From Mugil cephalus (Eukaryota; Chordata; Actinopteri; Mugiliformes; Mugilidae): a stretch of 64,000 bases of DNA. Every line of letters starts with the position of its first letter. The first letter of the stretch is position 1. Below the pieces are notes generated by a model. That model worked only from the letters and a program-made list of their open reading frames with translations. It did no database searches and was not told the origin of the DNA. Below, piece by piece: positions 52,791 through 64,000 of this stretch. The DNA is taken from contig NC_061771.1 in NCBI RefSeq assembly GCF_022458985.1, forward strand, positions 22,951,501 through 23,015,500, read 5' to 3'. The position numbers were made by a program, and so were the translations under genes.

Positions 52791-53769
52791 TGACTTAAAG
52801 ATAATGTCTTCTGCCTCTATTTATCCCTTCACTAAAGGATTGGATTCATGTTAATGTATATTCAAAGAAATTAAAATTTGCGAGGGCAAAATTTTAAAAG
52901 TATATATATGTATATAAAAAAGTCTAGTCAAGCGAACTGACTGTTCAAATGAAAATATGAAATGTGAAAATAGTGAGCAGGGTATGGAAAGTGTAATGTC
53001 AATCAAGGTGTCCATAGTCAGGAATTAATGACAACCGTTTTTATTATATTATTATTTAGCTTTCAAACAATTCAGGTAAAAACATTTGGCCACAGTTCTC
53101 AGGTTAGTGTGCTGATAATTTAAGTCTCAGTGACATAATAATAATAACAATTATTGTTCCTTTATTGATCCTTCATGTGGAAATTCCCACATTACAGAGT
53201 TTTGTGTCGACCCCTTCGGGACTCTTTCTTGAGCACAGTGATTTAAATTATATAAGCAGTATGTATACATTTTTAGCTGCTCTACAAATGTTTCTCCTAC
53301 TAACAAATCGCACAGCACACAAAGTCGGTGGGTGTCCTCTGGTGAATGCAGCGAAATGGTGTGCCAACACCTTTATCAGGCCATCAATCTGCAGCTCCTT
53401 CTGCCTGCTGCGTTAGTTTCACTTGTGCGAGGGGCTTTTTCATCTCTCTGGGTTTCCTCTGAGCTCGCCACGCGCTACAAGGACAGCGTTGCGGTTTAGG
53501 TTTAGCTTTATTGTCACCTCCGTCTCATCGTGACATCTTTGAAACTGGAATCAGGACACGTTGAACCCGAAGAAGAAGTTGTTTTGTGGTGTGAACACGA
53601 ACACAGAGGCATTCACGTACTGAAACTTGTTGACCTCTCATAAGATTACTGGTCAACTGATGCAATGAGTAACTTCTCATTTCTTAAACAACCAACGCAG
53701 AAATACACTAATTCTGTGGAAACGATGTCTGTTTGAGAAGGGCCAAATCATTGGCTGCATGAAGCAAAG

Positions 53770-54460
53770 AAAACATCTAGAGAGCAGAAACTACTAAAAA
53801 TGGGTTAAGTATTGTATAATGCATCATTAAAAAAGGATAGTGGGGAACCATCATGTTTGAGGAAGAAATGTCCTGATCATGACGGGCGATCATTTAAACG
53901 TTCGGTGAAATCATATTGAAGAAAAACAACAGTGGAACTCAGGGCTACGTTTAAGAGTAAAAGTAAGAACATTTCCACACAAACAATGTGAAAGAAACTC
54001 AAGGGACTGGGACTGAACAGCTGTGTAGCCTTAAGAAAACCACTAATCAGTCTAACCGCTGAATGGCTAACCGGGAAATAAGGCTTCAATTTTGCTATGG
54101 AGCATGAAGATTGTACTCTGGATCAATGGAAGACGGTCATGTGATCTGAGTCCAGATTTACTCTGTTCCAGAGTGATGGGGCATCAGGGTGAGAAGAGAG
54201 GCAGATGAAGTGACGCCCCCATCATGCCTAGTGTCTGCTGTACCAGGCTGTGGGCTCTCAAACCACATTGAGAATGTTTTTCTGTTTTTTTTTTCATCAA
54301 CACAAGATCTTGGTGTAAAATGAATGCAACACTGCATGGTAATAAATCTTGTGACATTGCAGAAGCTTCTTATCAAAACAATGCATGCTGCAAACAAAGC
54401 TAAAGGTCCAAGGAGATATTAGAGTATGTCACCTTTTTTTTGGCCAGGCATTGTAGAACT
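53770..54460 (+). mobile_element. Tc1-type transposon, third family, decayed
   Basis: It retains AAACTCAAGGGACTGGGACT, GGAAATAAGGCTTCAATTTT, ACTCTGGATCAATGGAAGAC, GTCCAGATTTACTCTGTTCC and GTAAGAAGAGAGGCAGATGA-like sequence. It ends in AGGAGATATTAGAGTATGTC and CACCTTTTTTTTGGCCAGGC, the usual right end. It is internally deleted with a broken frame. Confidence 0.7.
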
Positions 54461-56910
54461 GTATGTATCCTGCATATAGTTTCAACAGCATGATGAACTT
54501 ACTCTTCTTTTCAGGTCGCTAGTCCGGAAGGACGCGGGGGAGTTTCACCTTGAGTAAGTGTGAAGAAAACAGAACAGTGTGTGTTCTATAGTCCCTGTAT
54601 CTCTTCTAGCTACATGTTATTATTTATATAGGGCTCCATGTAAGTAGAATCAAATATATGAATCAAAACACTGCGTGCATGTGCATTTTAATGGCTTTTT
54701 TTCCCCCCAACTCTACAGCCTCCTTGTTGAGAACACAGAAGTATTTTTTTCTTTTCCGGTTTTCCGACATGCAACTTAACCATTTTGGTTCACTCTCACA
54801 TCTGTGGTCTGTGTCTTTTGTAAAGGGGGGCAGCATACTGTTAACAACCAGGCCCACCTGCTCACTACAATGGCATATAAAGCTATCAGCAGCTGAAACA
54901 TCAGTGCTGTCTCAGAAGTCGACTGATCTCGATAATCAGGCTGGCAGAAATTACTTCCAGTTTGTATTAATGCTATTCTGTCTATGCTACAATAGTTTGC
55001 TGATAATTCACCAGGTGTTGATATGTTTTGATGTGAGTAGTGTCTGTGTAAGCTTTTAAAGTTGGCACTTGGAACAAAAGACTCTGCTACCTTTCTGCTA
55101 AGTGATCATCCTCTGTGCATGTGGGTGTCATCTGTGGGTAGGCATGGCCTCTATGTGTGTCTTTACAATTTCCACTGGTACACAGCGAACATAGTGAAAT
55201 GGTGCGTACACCTTTATCAGTCCATCAAACTGCAGCTTCGGTCTGTGCACAGGTTGAGTCCCGTTGCAGGTGGGGCTGTTTGTCACTGCGGGTTTCCTGT
55301 CAACTGGCTTCTCAGTAAACGGACAGCAAAGTGGTTGAGGTTATTGTCAGATTGGTATTAACCTGCAGAATGTGTGAAGGTGCATTGAGGGCAGTGCAAC
55401 AACAAGGAAGGTGAAGTGTAGTTGTTGGTGACACGTACAGGAAGTGAATGAAAGGGAGCACAGAATGTGTGCGCGTGGTTCATCAAACCAACTGTGTTAC
55501 ACACCATTTGATTAAATGTGCATTTCAAACTTCAAACTGTATTTCTTTAAATAGCACTTCTCATACCAAAAAGCAGCACAAATGAAAAGATAAAACGTTA
55601 CGAGAAACGAAGTCAAGAAACCGCTACCACATATGCTGCTGCAGGGATCACTCTCACCCAGGCAGAGAGGCAGGGTCCTAACCACCCAGGCCGTAGGGAC
55701 CCAAGAGACACCCCCATGGGCAGACAGGCACAACCCCGTGGCCCCCAAGAGGAAACACTGGATAAAACATCTTATAAAAAACATCAAATCTTTTATCTAT
55801 TTATCAATGAATCCAACCTTGAAGTCAGACAAAAAAAAAAAATCCTAGTTCATTGTCTAATCAATCAGTTCATGGTTCCACAGCTTTATTTGTCAGAATT
55901 TCTTTAAGAATCAGTCAGAATCAGAATCAGTCAACCTTTATTTGGCCCACAAATTTGGGACATTACAGGAAACTCTGATCTGACTTAAAGGTTAAAGGCC
56001 AAGCTGATGGCAGAATCTCTCTCTCTCTGTAGTTCTTTTTACTTCCTGAAACCTGAGCTTTATGTTAATTCCTTCAAGGAGCAAAGAAGTATAAAAATTA
56101 AGCACCAACTTTGAGCATGACTTGTAATCCCAACGTCCTCAAACGAGTACTCACTTACTAGCGACACTGTAGCTTTTTACAACTGATAGAATTTGTTAAA
56201 TTAGCATGTCATATAGTTTCAACTATAAAAATAAAAATAAAATAAAGATTTCGCTTTACATGCTGTCATGTTTTTACACTGACTAGTGTATTGACCCTTT
56301 TCAACCACTAGATGGCAGATAAAGGCATCCACTCATGAGGACAACAGGTCTAAATAAAGCAGAATAAGGAGGTACCACAAACCCAAAACCTGTCCCATAT
56401 GAGGATACAGGGACTCAGGAGGTTAAACACAGGATTTTAGATTACTGGCCTTCAGTGTTTGTAATTCTAGGATTAAGTTTAAGCACGGTTTATACTTCTG
56501 TGGGACAAGGATGAAATGATATGCTTGTATATACTTATGCACTCGTCAGTCCGCACAAAAACATAAAAACGTCAGCACTGACTTGTTTTACCAGTTGGAT
56601 TCATTTTTGTTTCTGCTTCCATTTCAACAATGGCAACTGAAACTTTTGCTGAAATTTTGCCGAAAATGAGTCATAAAAATTTGTGTCTCCGAAACTCCTA
56701 AGTTAATCTTTCCTTGATGTGTTCCATCTTTCTACTACCGCTTATTATCAATTCTAATATTTAGGGTTACTTAGGGAGATTCAAGAGATTCAAAGTAAAG
56801 GAGAAGAACTGAAATGAAATGAGGATTTTGTGTATTTATACTGTATTTATTTTACATACTGAATTAAAAAAAAAAGTTATTTTCTCATCATCACAGGGTA
56901 TTCACACATG
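54461..56910. other. Intergenic, no supported gene
   Basis: This stretch holds scattered repeat scars and one short exon-like block at 54514-54552 (see findings). The minus-strand frame at 55512-55787 is hydrophobic in parts but matches nothing I recognise and has no exon neighbours. Confidence 0.4.
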
Positions 56911-59530
56911 CATTCAATTATGACAGGATGATAACACAGTGAAGCACATGAAGCACAAAACAATAAAGAGTATTAAAATATTGGATAATATGATGATAAT
57001 AATAATAATATCAACATTACGAATGGCTTCACAGCAACATAAAATTCTGCAATTTTAAAAACAGGCATAAAGAACAAAATATATATATAAAACTAAAACT
57101 CACTTCGCACACAACTAAAAAACATGAAACGCTCTCTGCTAACAGTATGTCTTACGTAGCAGATTAAAGGAGATCACTGACCTAATTTCCTCAGGCTGAT
57201 TCTTCCACAGACGAGGGGCCCTAACCAAGAACAACCTTCAGTTTTCAGCCAGGCCCCTGGAACAGACAGCAGACCTCAGCCTGAGGATCTTAAGGTACAT
57301 ATCAACCTGTGTGGTGCTAAAAGGTCAGTAACATGTAGTAAGTGATCAATAAGAGCTTAAAATCAATTCTAAAACACAGTGGGAGTCAGAAGTGATCTGC
57401 TGAAACCAGAGTGATGTGATCTCTTTTGTTCTGATTCTGTGTCTTTAAAAGATGTCAGGAATCCAAACTGATAAGCAATCAAGGAAAGAGAACACAGGCA
57501 ACAACACAAAACAGGAAACCAAGGAACTTAACAAAATAAAACAGGAAACTCAAAACATGATTATGAAAAAACAATTCTAATATTACATCATTAGGTCAGA
57601 GGTTCTGACGACAGAGTAGGTGCAGGCTGTTATGTCAGAGCTCCAGATCTTCATCCTCTTTGGTCTCTGTGTTGCCTGATGGAGTTCCAGCGCAGCATGA
57701 AACACATCTTCATCCTACAGTGTCGTCATCAGTGTAATTATTTAGTGTCATAATCACACATGCTTTACCAGCAATCACCTGATTTAATGAGTTTAATAGC
57801 ACACTATTCATCTACTGGTTCTCCTCCACCATTAAGGAAGTTATTGGTTATAATCACTATTGACACTTAGTGGTTGATACTAGTCAGAGTGTTCAACATG
57901 TTTGCCGTTATAAAGTCAGGACTAATAAACTGTCTCTCTATAAGTTACCTGAATGGGTGGTATCTGGACTCTGGTGTCAGTTCTTTTCTCATCAACTTGA
58001 AGACGTTTGGCTGCAGAGATAATAACAGAGGAGAACTTTATCTTAAGCCAGATTAATTTTTATGAGTCTGACAAGAAGGAATTCAACTTTGGGGATTCAG
58101 AGTCATGGCAATACAAAAAAAAGAAAAGAAAAAAGTTTCTCAAGAAAAATGGGAAAATACGATGGTATTATGTTATTATAAAGACAATAAACTGAAGTTA
58201 GAATAAGTGAGTAAATATAGAACTTGTACCTGTTTCCCGACAGAGCTGTAAAATGAACATGGAGGAGAGAATGGCAACAGACGGACACAGAGAGAAGAGC
58301 AGCTTCCAGCACAGACTGCAGTCTTCCAGGGTGTCGTGGACGTCTCCTTGAGGTTCACTGGAGTCTGAGTCAAACACAGAGTTGTGTTATTTAGCTCTGG
58401 GAGAACATGTGTGTGACTTTAGACCTTATTGTCCCCATGGGGAAATTCTTTTTCACAGCACCATCTCCACTCCACAAAGTCGCCCACAGCACAGCACAGG
58501 ACTCAGAAACATTAATGTTGTGCACTTCCTAAATATTTAATTTATAGCACATTGTCATGCATTGTATTTCACTAATCAAAAAATATATGAACCTCTCAAA
58601 GTAGCAGAGTTAAAATTAAAACATAATCATCATTACTCCATCAAGTAGGTGCAGTTTGTGATAACTGGTTATCACAGGTTATATAGATATTTTTTTTTTT
58701 TTCATCATTTACTTTCATCAGCTATTACTAGCTGAAATAAAATGCGGAGACCTGGCTGCATGCGGACTTCCTGGACCACAGTGCGTCTGTGCTCGGCTTC
58801 GGGACTCTACAGGCAACAGTGTGTGACAATATGTTGACCTGAAACTGTCCAATATGGCCTAATATATCAGCAACATAACTGAAAACATAATCACAATACA
58901 ATTTTATGTTCTTTATTAATTATAATTATCAATTAAGCCCCAATAGTCTTCCAGTACCGGTGGTAAAATACCGCTGGCTTGACGTTTTTCTTCAAGTGCA
59001 TGATGAATAATAACAAAAAAAACTTCCTCCTCTTTTTTTTTTCTCATGGATGGCCTTAATACTCTCAGTCCCTCATTTAACAAGTGTCTTTCATAGCTCC
59101 TGATAAACTAGAAGAACTGATCAGACTCATATGATATATGACACGCTGTGAAGACACAACGAGTTTCAAGATGTCTTCTATTTATGTGTCCTAGTTGACA
59201 CTTGGGTTGACTTTATTCATAATTAGAGTTTGGATCCTTGAGTCAAAACATTTGACACAACGTCCTCTGATCAAAATCACTGAATTAGTTTATCTTGGAG
59301 TCAAAGTAGATGTTTGTTCCAAATACAAAAACAAAAAACCTCTCAGGGCTTCGGATCACGGATAAACTCCAGTGCAGCAGTTACCTTGTTAACAACAGAG
59401 GCTACAAAGCAGAAACAAAACAAGAAATGAGAGTAGAAATGACGACAACAGCTGGACACAGAGACAGACCAGCAGCACTGATTATGATTTGAACAGTTGA
59501 TGGATTGAGTTTGTGCAGCTAACACGGAGC
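56911..59530. repeat. Segmental duplication, copy A
   Basis: The sequence from TTCAATTATGACAGGAT through receptor 2 exons 5-3 and the extra membrane exon is near-identical to 61297-64000. Differences are small substitutions and a few indels: copy B has about 100 extra bases near 61950-62100 and about 60 near 63240-63325; copy A has extra sequence near 59140-59225. Confidence 0.9.
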
Positions 59531-60729
59531 TGTTATCAATAGATCTGTGGATTTCATGTTGAAACACAATTTGCATTAATGCTAAATTGCTGATTTTTCA
59601 ATTTGGTATCGAATGACATTATTTAAATGATTTATATATGCGTTTTGGGAGCATTAGTTATTGTTTTTGGTGCAGTATTGGTCTTGTATTGTTGATGGAA
59701 GAATGATGGCCCTATTTCAACGTTGTAACTAATTATGCTGTTATGCGAAATGAAAAAATTACAAAATATATGGAGTACATTTAAAGGTGCGTGAACAGTT
59801 TCAAGCCGTCTCTCATTAAGCAGTAGCAGCATTTTACTGAATTTTCAGCATATAATAATAGTCAAGGAGTTAGGAGCTTGTTCAAAGCACCTCAGCCATG
59901 ACAAGTACAGATCTGTGACCATAAGTTTCCAGTCCCATACTTTACCATTATTTACCATGAAAAGCACGTAAAATAATCTCAAAAACTACAACACATTAAA
60001 ATTGTAGGTATAAAACTTCACATTTCTATCTGGTATAAACTGTAAACAATGTGTTTGCATCGTATAGGCACCATTTACATAAGTGATCACATACCTCAGA
60101 ACTGCTTTCTGACATAAACATGGATATAAATCACTCACCTAATATGAGTTTTGTTGTGATGTTGCCGTATGTGTAAATATGTCTTCTAGTGTTGTATTCT
60201 TTATCCTCCACCTTGGTCTTTTCAGTTGCACAGTAGTAGAGACCTTCATCAGAATCAGTGACGTTGGTGATCAGCAGGCCATAGGAATCAGTGTAATTGT
60301 TCTTCACCAGGTCAAAACGAGGACGTAGTATAAGGCCTGCAGAACTCCACAGTTTCTCACCTTTTGAATCTAGAACAAGAGTAGGCTGGTACTCATGGGA
60401 ACAGTTCCTGAACCACACTATGTATTCTCCACGTGATGGTCTGCAGTCACAGTAGAGAGTGACGTTGTCTCCAGGTCTGACTGTCACCTCCAGTGTTGGT
60501 ACAGAAATCCAACCATGACTGGAGGAAACAACTCCTAGAAGACAATTGTGAGAACATGTGACAAAACATTTAAGCTAAGTAACATTTTATCAGGTTACAA
60601 CTTGGCAGAACAACACTGACACAGTAAGTATGAAATAATTTTCCCAATGTGTGTCGACTATTGCAATTTAAATGTTTAAAATCTAAACTAACCTGAGAGA
60701 GCAATGAGAATAATCCACAGTCCGTCCAT
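57583..60729 (-). CDS. V-set immunoglobulin receptor 2, ITIM lost, complete, 5 exons
   Basis: Minus-strand exons: 60729-60693 (signal peptide, MDGLWIILIALS), 60534-60139 (V domain), 58364-58230 (stalk and membrane), 58010-57949 and 57714-57583 (tail). They total 762 nt, or 253 residues. The V domain has NVTLYC, VWFRNCSH, DSDEGLYYC and the same extra cysteine pair as receptor 1, ending in YTYGNITTKLIL. The membrane exon reads CSLCWKLLFSLCPSVAILSS, with a lysine at its outer border where receptor 1 has methionine. In the tail the ITIM tyrosine is replaced by histidine (VFHAAL in place of VCYAAL). The remaining tyrosine (ACTYSVV) has Cys at -2, so it is not a canonical ITIM or ITSM. This combination suggests an activating or neutral partner of receptor 1. 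All junctions are GT-AG with conserved phases. Confidence 0.85.
59385..59477 (-). other. Extra membrane-segment exon with terminal stop, in receptor 2 intron 2
   Basis: This 93-nt segment has an acceptor (CATAATCAG) and a donor (AAG before GTAACT), with phase 1 at both ends like the used membrane exon. Read in that phase it gives a purely hydrophobic segment (VLLVCLCVQLLSSFLLSFLV and on) ending LCSLCC, then TAA. It would yield a receptor with almost no cytoplasmic tail, or it is a decayed duplicate exon. The frame is conserved in copy B. Confidence 0.45.
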
Positions 60730-61069
60730 GTCTGATGATGACCCGGGGCTGAAAGGCAGCTTCACACGTCCTTCTCACACAAGTTATGACTTACACACTA
60801 TTTTCCATTTAAGGCAATCTAGCTGGTGATTGGCTCGTCGAATGGAACAATTTCTTCTGTGGTGAATTTGCACGCACGTGTTGGTTTTTGCATTGATGTA
60901 TAGATACAACTGTTTTTTGTTGTTTGTTTTTTGATTTTCAGAAAAAACGTCATGATGGACCTCAGATGAAACCAGCTACACTACAAAGGCCTTTCACCAA
61001 CGCTTGGACTGGAGTCAAGAATAGATTGTTTGATGTGAGCCAGACCGCGGTGTTCCAGTTAAGAACGCA

Positions 61070-61235
61070 GGGCTAACACAGAGAGTCAGACAATCATTCA
61101 CACTCACAGCTATTGTCAATTTAGAATCAGCAGTTAACCTAACGAGCATGTCTTTGGAGGCGGGGGGAAACCCACGCAGACACAGGGAAAACATGCAAAC
61201 TCCACATGGAAAGGCCCCAGTCGGACTAACTGCTC
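61070..61235 (+). repeat. LINE-tail-like interspersed repeat fragment
   Basis: It contains GGGCTAACACAGAGAGTCAG, TTTAGAATCAGCAGTTAACC, GAAACCCACGCAGACACAGG and ACATGCAAACTCCACATGG. It lies upstream of the receptor 2 start and before duplication copy B. Confidence 0.65.
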
Positions 61236-62112
61236 TTTAGACGGATGAAATCATTAAATCAACCGTCTGTAAAGGTGGATCTGATTTATTGCCACATGAA
61301 TTCAATTATGACAGGATAATAACACAGTGAAGCACATCAGAAACAATACAGAGTATTAAAATATTGGATAATAAAATGATGATGATAATCAAGTCAACAC
61401 TTTAAACAGCTTCACAGCAACATAAAAATCTGCAATTTTAAAAACAGGCATATATAAAAAATTTAAACTCACTTTATACACAACTAAAAAACAGGAAACA
61501 CTCTCTGCTAACAGTATGTCTTAAGTAGCAGATCAAAGGAGATCACAGACTATAGTGACCTAATTTCCTCAGGCTGATTCTTCCACAGACGAGGGGCCCT
61601 AACCAAGAACAACCTTTTGTTTTCAGCCAGGCCCCTGGAACAGACAGCAGACCTCAGCCTGAGGATCTTAAGGTACGTATCAGCCTGTGTGGTGCTAAAA
61701 GGTCAGTAATGTGTAGTAAGTGATCAATAAGAGCTTAAAATCAATTCTAAAACACACACTGGGAGTCAGAAGTGATCTGCTGAAACCAGAGTGTTGTGAT
61801 CTCTTTTCTTCTGATTCTGTGTCTTTAAAAGATGTCAGGAATCCAAACTAATAAGCAATCAAGGAAAGAGAACACAGGCAACAACACAAAACAGGAAACC
61901 AAGGAACTTAACAAAATAAAACAGGAAACTCAAAACACGATCATGAAACATCAGAGTCATGACGGCAGGAAGTTGGTTGGAAGCTAGGCAGCTAAGTCTG
62001 AGCATCATAAAGAATGGAAAGAGACACCCTGCCTGCTAATTATGTTTCCTCCAAAGAGGATCCATTTACAATATGTGGCCCCTGTTATCGGTTCATTGTG
62101 TTGTTTCTAATA

Positions 62113-62888
62113 TTACATGGTTAGGTCAGAGGTTCTGATGACAGAGTAGGTGCAGACCGTTATGTCAGAGCTCCAGATCTTCATCCTCTTTGGTCTCTGT
62201 GTTGCCTGATGGAGTTCCAGCGCAGCATGAAACTCATCTTCATCCTACAGTGTCGTCATCAGGGTTATTATTTAGAGTCATAATCACACATGCTTTACCA
62301 GCAATCACCTGATTTAATGAGTTTAATAACACACTATTCATCTACTGGTTCTCCTCCACCATTAAGGAAGTTATTGGTTAAAATCACTATTGATACTTAG
62401 TGATTGATACTAGTCAGAGTGTTCACCATGTTTGCTGTTATAAAGAACTAATAAACGGTCTCTCTATAAGTTACCTGAATGGGTGGTATCTGGCCTCCGG
62501 TGTCAATTTTTCTCTCATCAACTTGAAGACGTTTGGCTGCAGAGACAATAACAGAGGAGAACTTTTTCTTAAGCCACATTCATTCTTATGAGTCTGACAA
62601 GAAGGAATTCAACTTTGGGGATTCAGAGTCATGGCAATACAAAAAAGAAAAGAAAAAAGTTTCTCAAGAAAAATGGGAAAATACCATGGTATTATGTTAT
62701 TATAAAGACAATAAACTGAACTTAGAATAAGTGAGTAAATATAGAACTTGTACCTGTTTCCCGACAGAGCTGTAAAATGAACATGGAGGAGAGAATGGCA
62801 ACAGACGGACACAGAGAGAAGAGCAGCTTCCAGCACAGACTGCAGTCTTCCATGGTGTCGTGGACGTCTCCTTGAGGTTCACTGGAGT
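62113..62888 (-). CDS. V-set immunoglobulin receptor 3, 3' part only (exons 3-5)
   Basis: Minus-strand exons: 62888-62754 (stalk and membrane), 62536-62475 and 62244-62113 (tail and stop). They correspond one to one with receptor 2. The membrane exon again has CWKLLFSLCPSVA with the lysine. The tail reads DEDEFHAALE, so the ITIM tyrosine is also histidine here and the -2 position is glutamate; the last tyrosine is in VCTYSVI. The V domain and signal peptide must lie beyond position 64000 if the gene is complete. The frame is open in all three exons, so there is no sign of decay in the part seen. Confidence 0.75.
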
Positions 62889-63886
62889 CTGGGTCAAATA
62901 CAGAGTTTGTGTTATTTAGCTCTGGGAGAACATGTGTGTGACTTTAGACCTTATTGTCCCCATGGGGAAATTCTTTTTCACAGCACCATCTCCACTCCAC
63001 AAAGTCGCCCACAGTACAGCACAGGACTCAGAAACATTAATGTTGTGCACTTCCTAAATATTTAATTTATAGCACATTGTCAAGCATTGTATTTCACTAA
63101 TCAAAAAATATATGAACCTCTCAAAGTAGCAGAGTTAGAATTAAAACATAATCATCATTACTCCATCAAGTAGGTGCAGTTTGTGATAACTGGTTACCAC
63201 AGGTAATATATATATTCCATCATTTACTTTGAGAAAAAAAGCTGAAATAAAATGTTGACATTGACAAACTGTGTGTGTTTGTTGGGATCCACAGGGAGTG
63301 TGTGCCACTGTTGTGTGTTGTGCGGAGACCTGGCTGCATGTGGACTTCCCGGACCACAGTGCGTCTGTGCCCGGCTTCAGGACTCTATAGGCAACAGTGT
63401 GTGACAATATCTACGCCACTGTTGACCTGAAACTGTCTAATATGGCCTAATATATCAGCAACATAACTGAAAACATAATTACAATACAATTTTATGTTCT
63501 TAATTAATTATAATTATTAATTTAGCCCCAATAGTCTTCCAGTACCGGTGGTACCATACCGCTGGCTTGACTTTTTTCTTCAAGTGCATGATGAATAATA
63601 ACAAAAAATCTTCCTCCTCTTTTTTTTTCTCATGGATGGCCCTAATACTCTCAGTCCGTCATTTAACAAGTGTTTTTCATAGCTACTGATGAACTAGAAT
63701 AACTGATCAGACTTATATGATATAGAGTTTGGATCCTTGAGTCAAAACATTTGACACAACGCCCTCTGATCAAAATCACTGTATTAGTTTATCTTGGAGT
63801 CAAAGTAGATGTGTGTTTCAAATACAAAAAAAAAAAAAAACCTCTCAGGGCTTCGGATCAGGGATAAACTCCAGCGCAGCAGTTAC

Positions 63887-63979
63887 CTTGTTAACGACAG
63901 AGGCTACAAAGCAGAAACAAAGCAAGAAAAGAGAGTAGGACTGACAACAACAGCTGGACACAGAAACAGACCAGCAGCA
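63887..63979 (-). other. Extra membrane-segment exon with terminal stop, receptor 3 copy
   Basis: This is the 93-nt counterpart of 59385-59477, with the same acceptor and donor, the same phase, and a hydrophobic reading that ends LCSLCR, then TAA at the same codon. Confidence 0.45.
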
Positions 63980-64000
63980 CTGATCATGATTTGAACAGTT

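Larger units (their letters stand above)
61297..64000. repeat. Segmental duplication, copy B (runs off the window)
   Basis: This is the second unit of the tandem duplication, collinear with 56911-59530. It includes receptor 3 exons 5, 4 and 3 and the extra membrane exon in the same order and orientation. Confidence 0.9.

Noticed and set aside
55512-55787. 91-codon minus frame with hydrophobic stretches
   Set aside because: It has no family resemblance and no upstream or downstream exon of the receptor type.

Overview
The window is vertebrate nuclear DNA, most likely from a percomorph-type teleost. The evidence is five split protein-coding genes with GT-AG introns, AT-rich intergenic DNA, many microsatellites, decayed Tc1/mariner-type transposons and interspersed repeats of kinds common in fish, and a fish-style cluster of single-V-domain immune receptors. 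No bacterial operons, CRISPR arrays, rRNA or tRNA genes were seen.

Layout. From 1 to 2000 there is a CpG-type divergent promoter followed by a Tc1-derived MITE. From 2003 to 4896 (+) lie the last six coding exons of gtf2e2 (TFIIE beta); its N-terminal exon was not found. From 6414 to 8486 (-) is a complete seven-exon dctn6 (dynactin p27). From 9143 to 19717 (+) is a complete 18-exon hgsnat (lysosomal heparan-alpha-glucosaminide N-acetyltransferase). From 21711 to 27769 (+) is a complete 11-exon rbpj (CSL, the Notch-pathway DNA-binding factor). From 32225 to 41606 (+) is a complete 12-exon stim2 (ER calcium sensor) with a greatly enlarged, internally repetitive last exon. The rest of the window (about 44-64 kb) is a repeat-rich accessory region on the minus strand with a family of V-set immunoglobulin receptors: one degenerate V exon (about 44.2 kb), one complete five-exon gene with two ITIM-like motifs (48896-51104), a second complete gene without a canonical ITIM (57583-60729), and the 3' part of a third gene (from 62113, running off the right edge). 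The last two lie in a recent tandem duplication.

The first five genes are housekeeping or signalling genes with unrelated functions: transcription initiation, dynein transport, lysosomal heparan sulfate degradation, Notch output and store-operated calcium entry. Their neighbourhood is inherited synteny (as I recall, RBPJ and STIM2 lie near each other on human chromosome 4, and DCTN6 and GTF2E2 on human chromosome 8) and is not a functional operon. The receptor cluster looks like a fast-evolving paired inhibitory/activating receptor locus. The gene with ITIMs lacks a charged residue in its membrane segment. The two genes that lost the ITIM tyrosine have a lysine at the equivalent membrane position. 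Copies two and three also carry an extra membrane-type exon ending in a stop codon.

Exon boundaries were read by eye from splice consensus and protein similarity recalled from memory. Reading phase closes across every junction in all complete genes (dctn6 570 nt, hgsnat 1953 nt, rbpj 1491 nt, stim2 3078 nt, receptor 1 744 nt, receptor 2 762 nt including stops).
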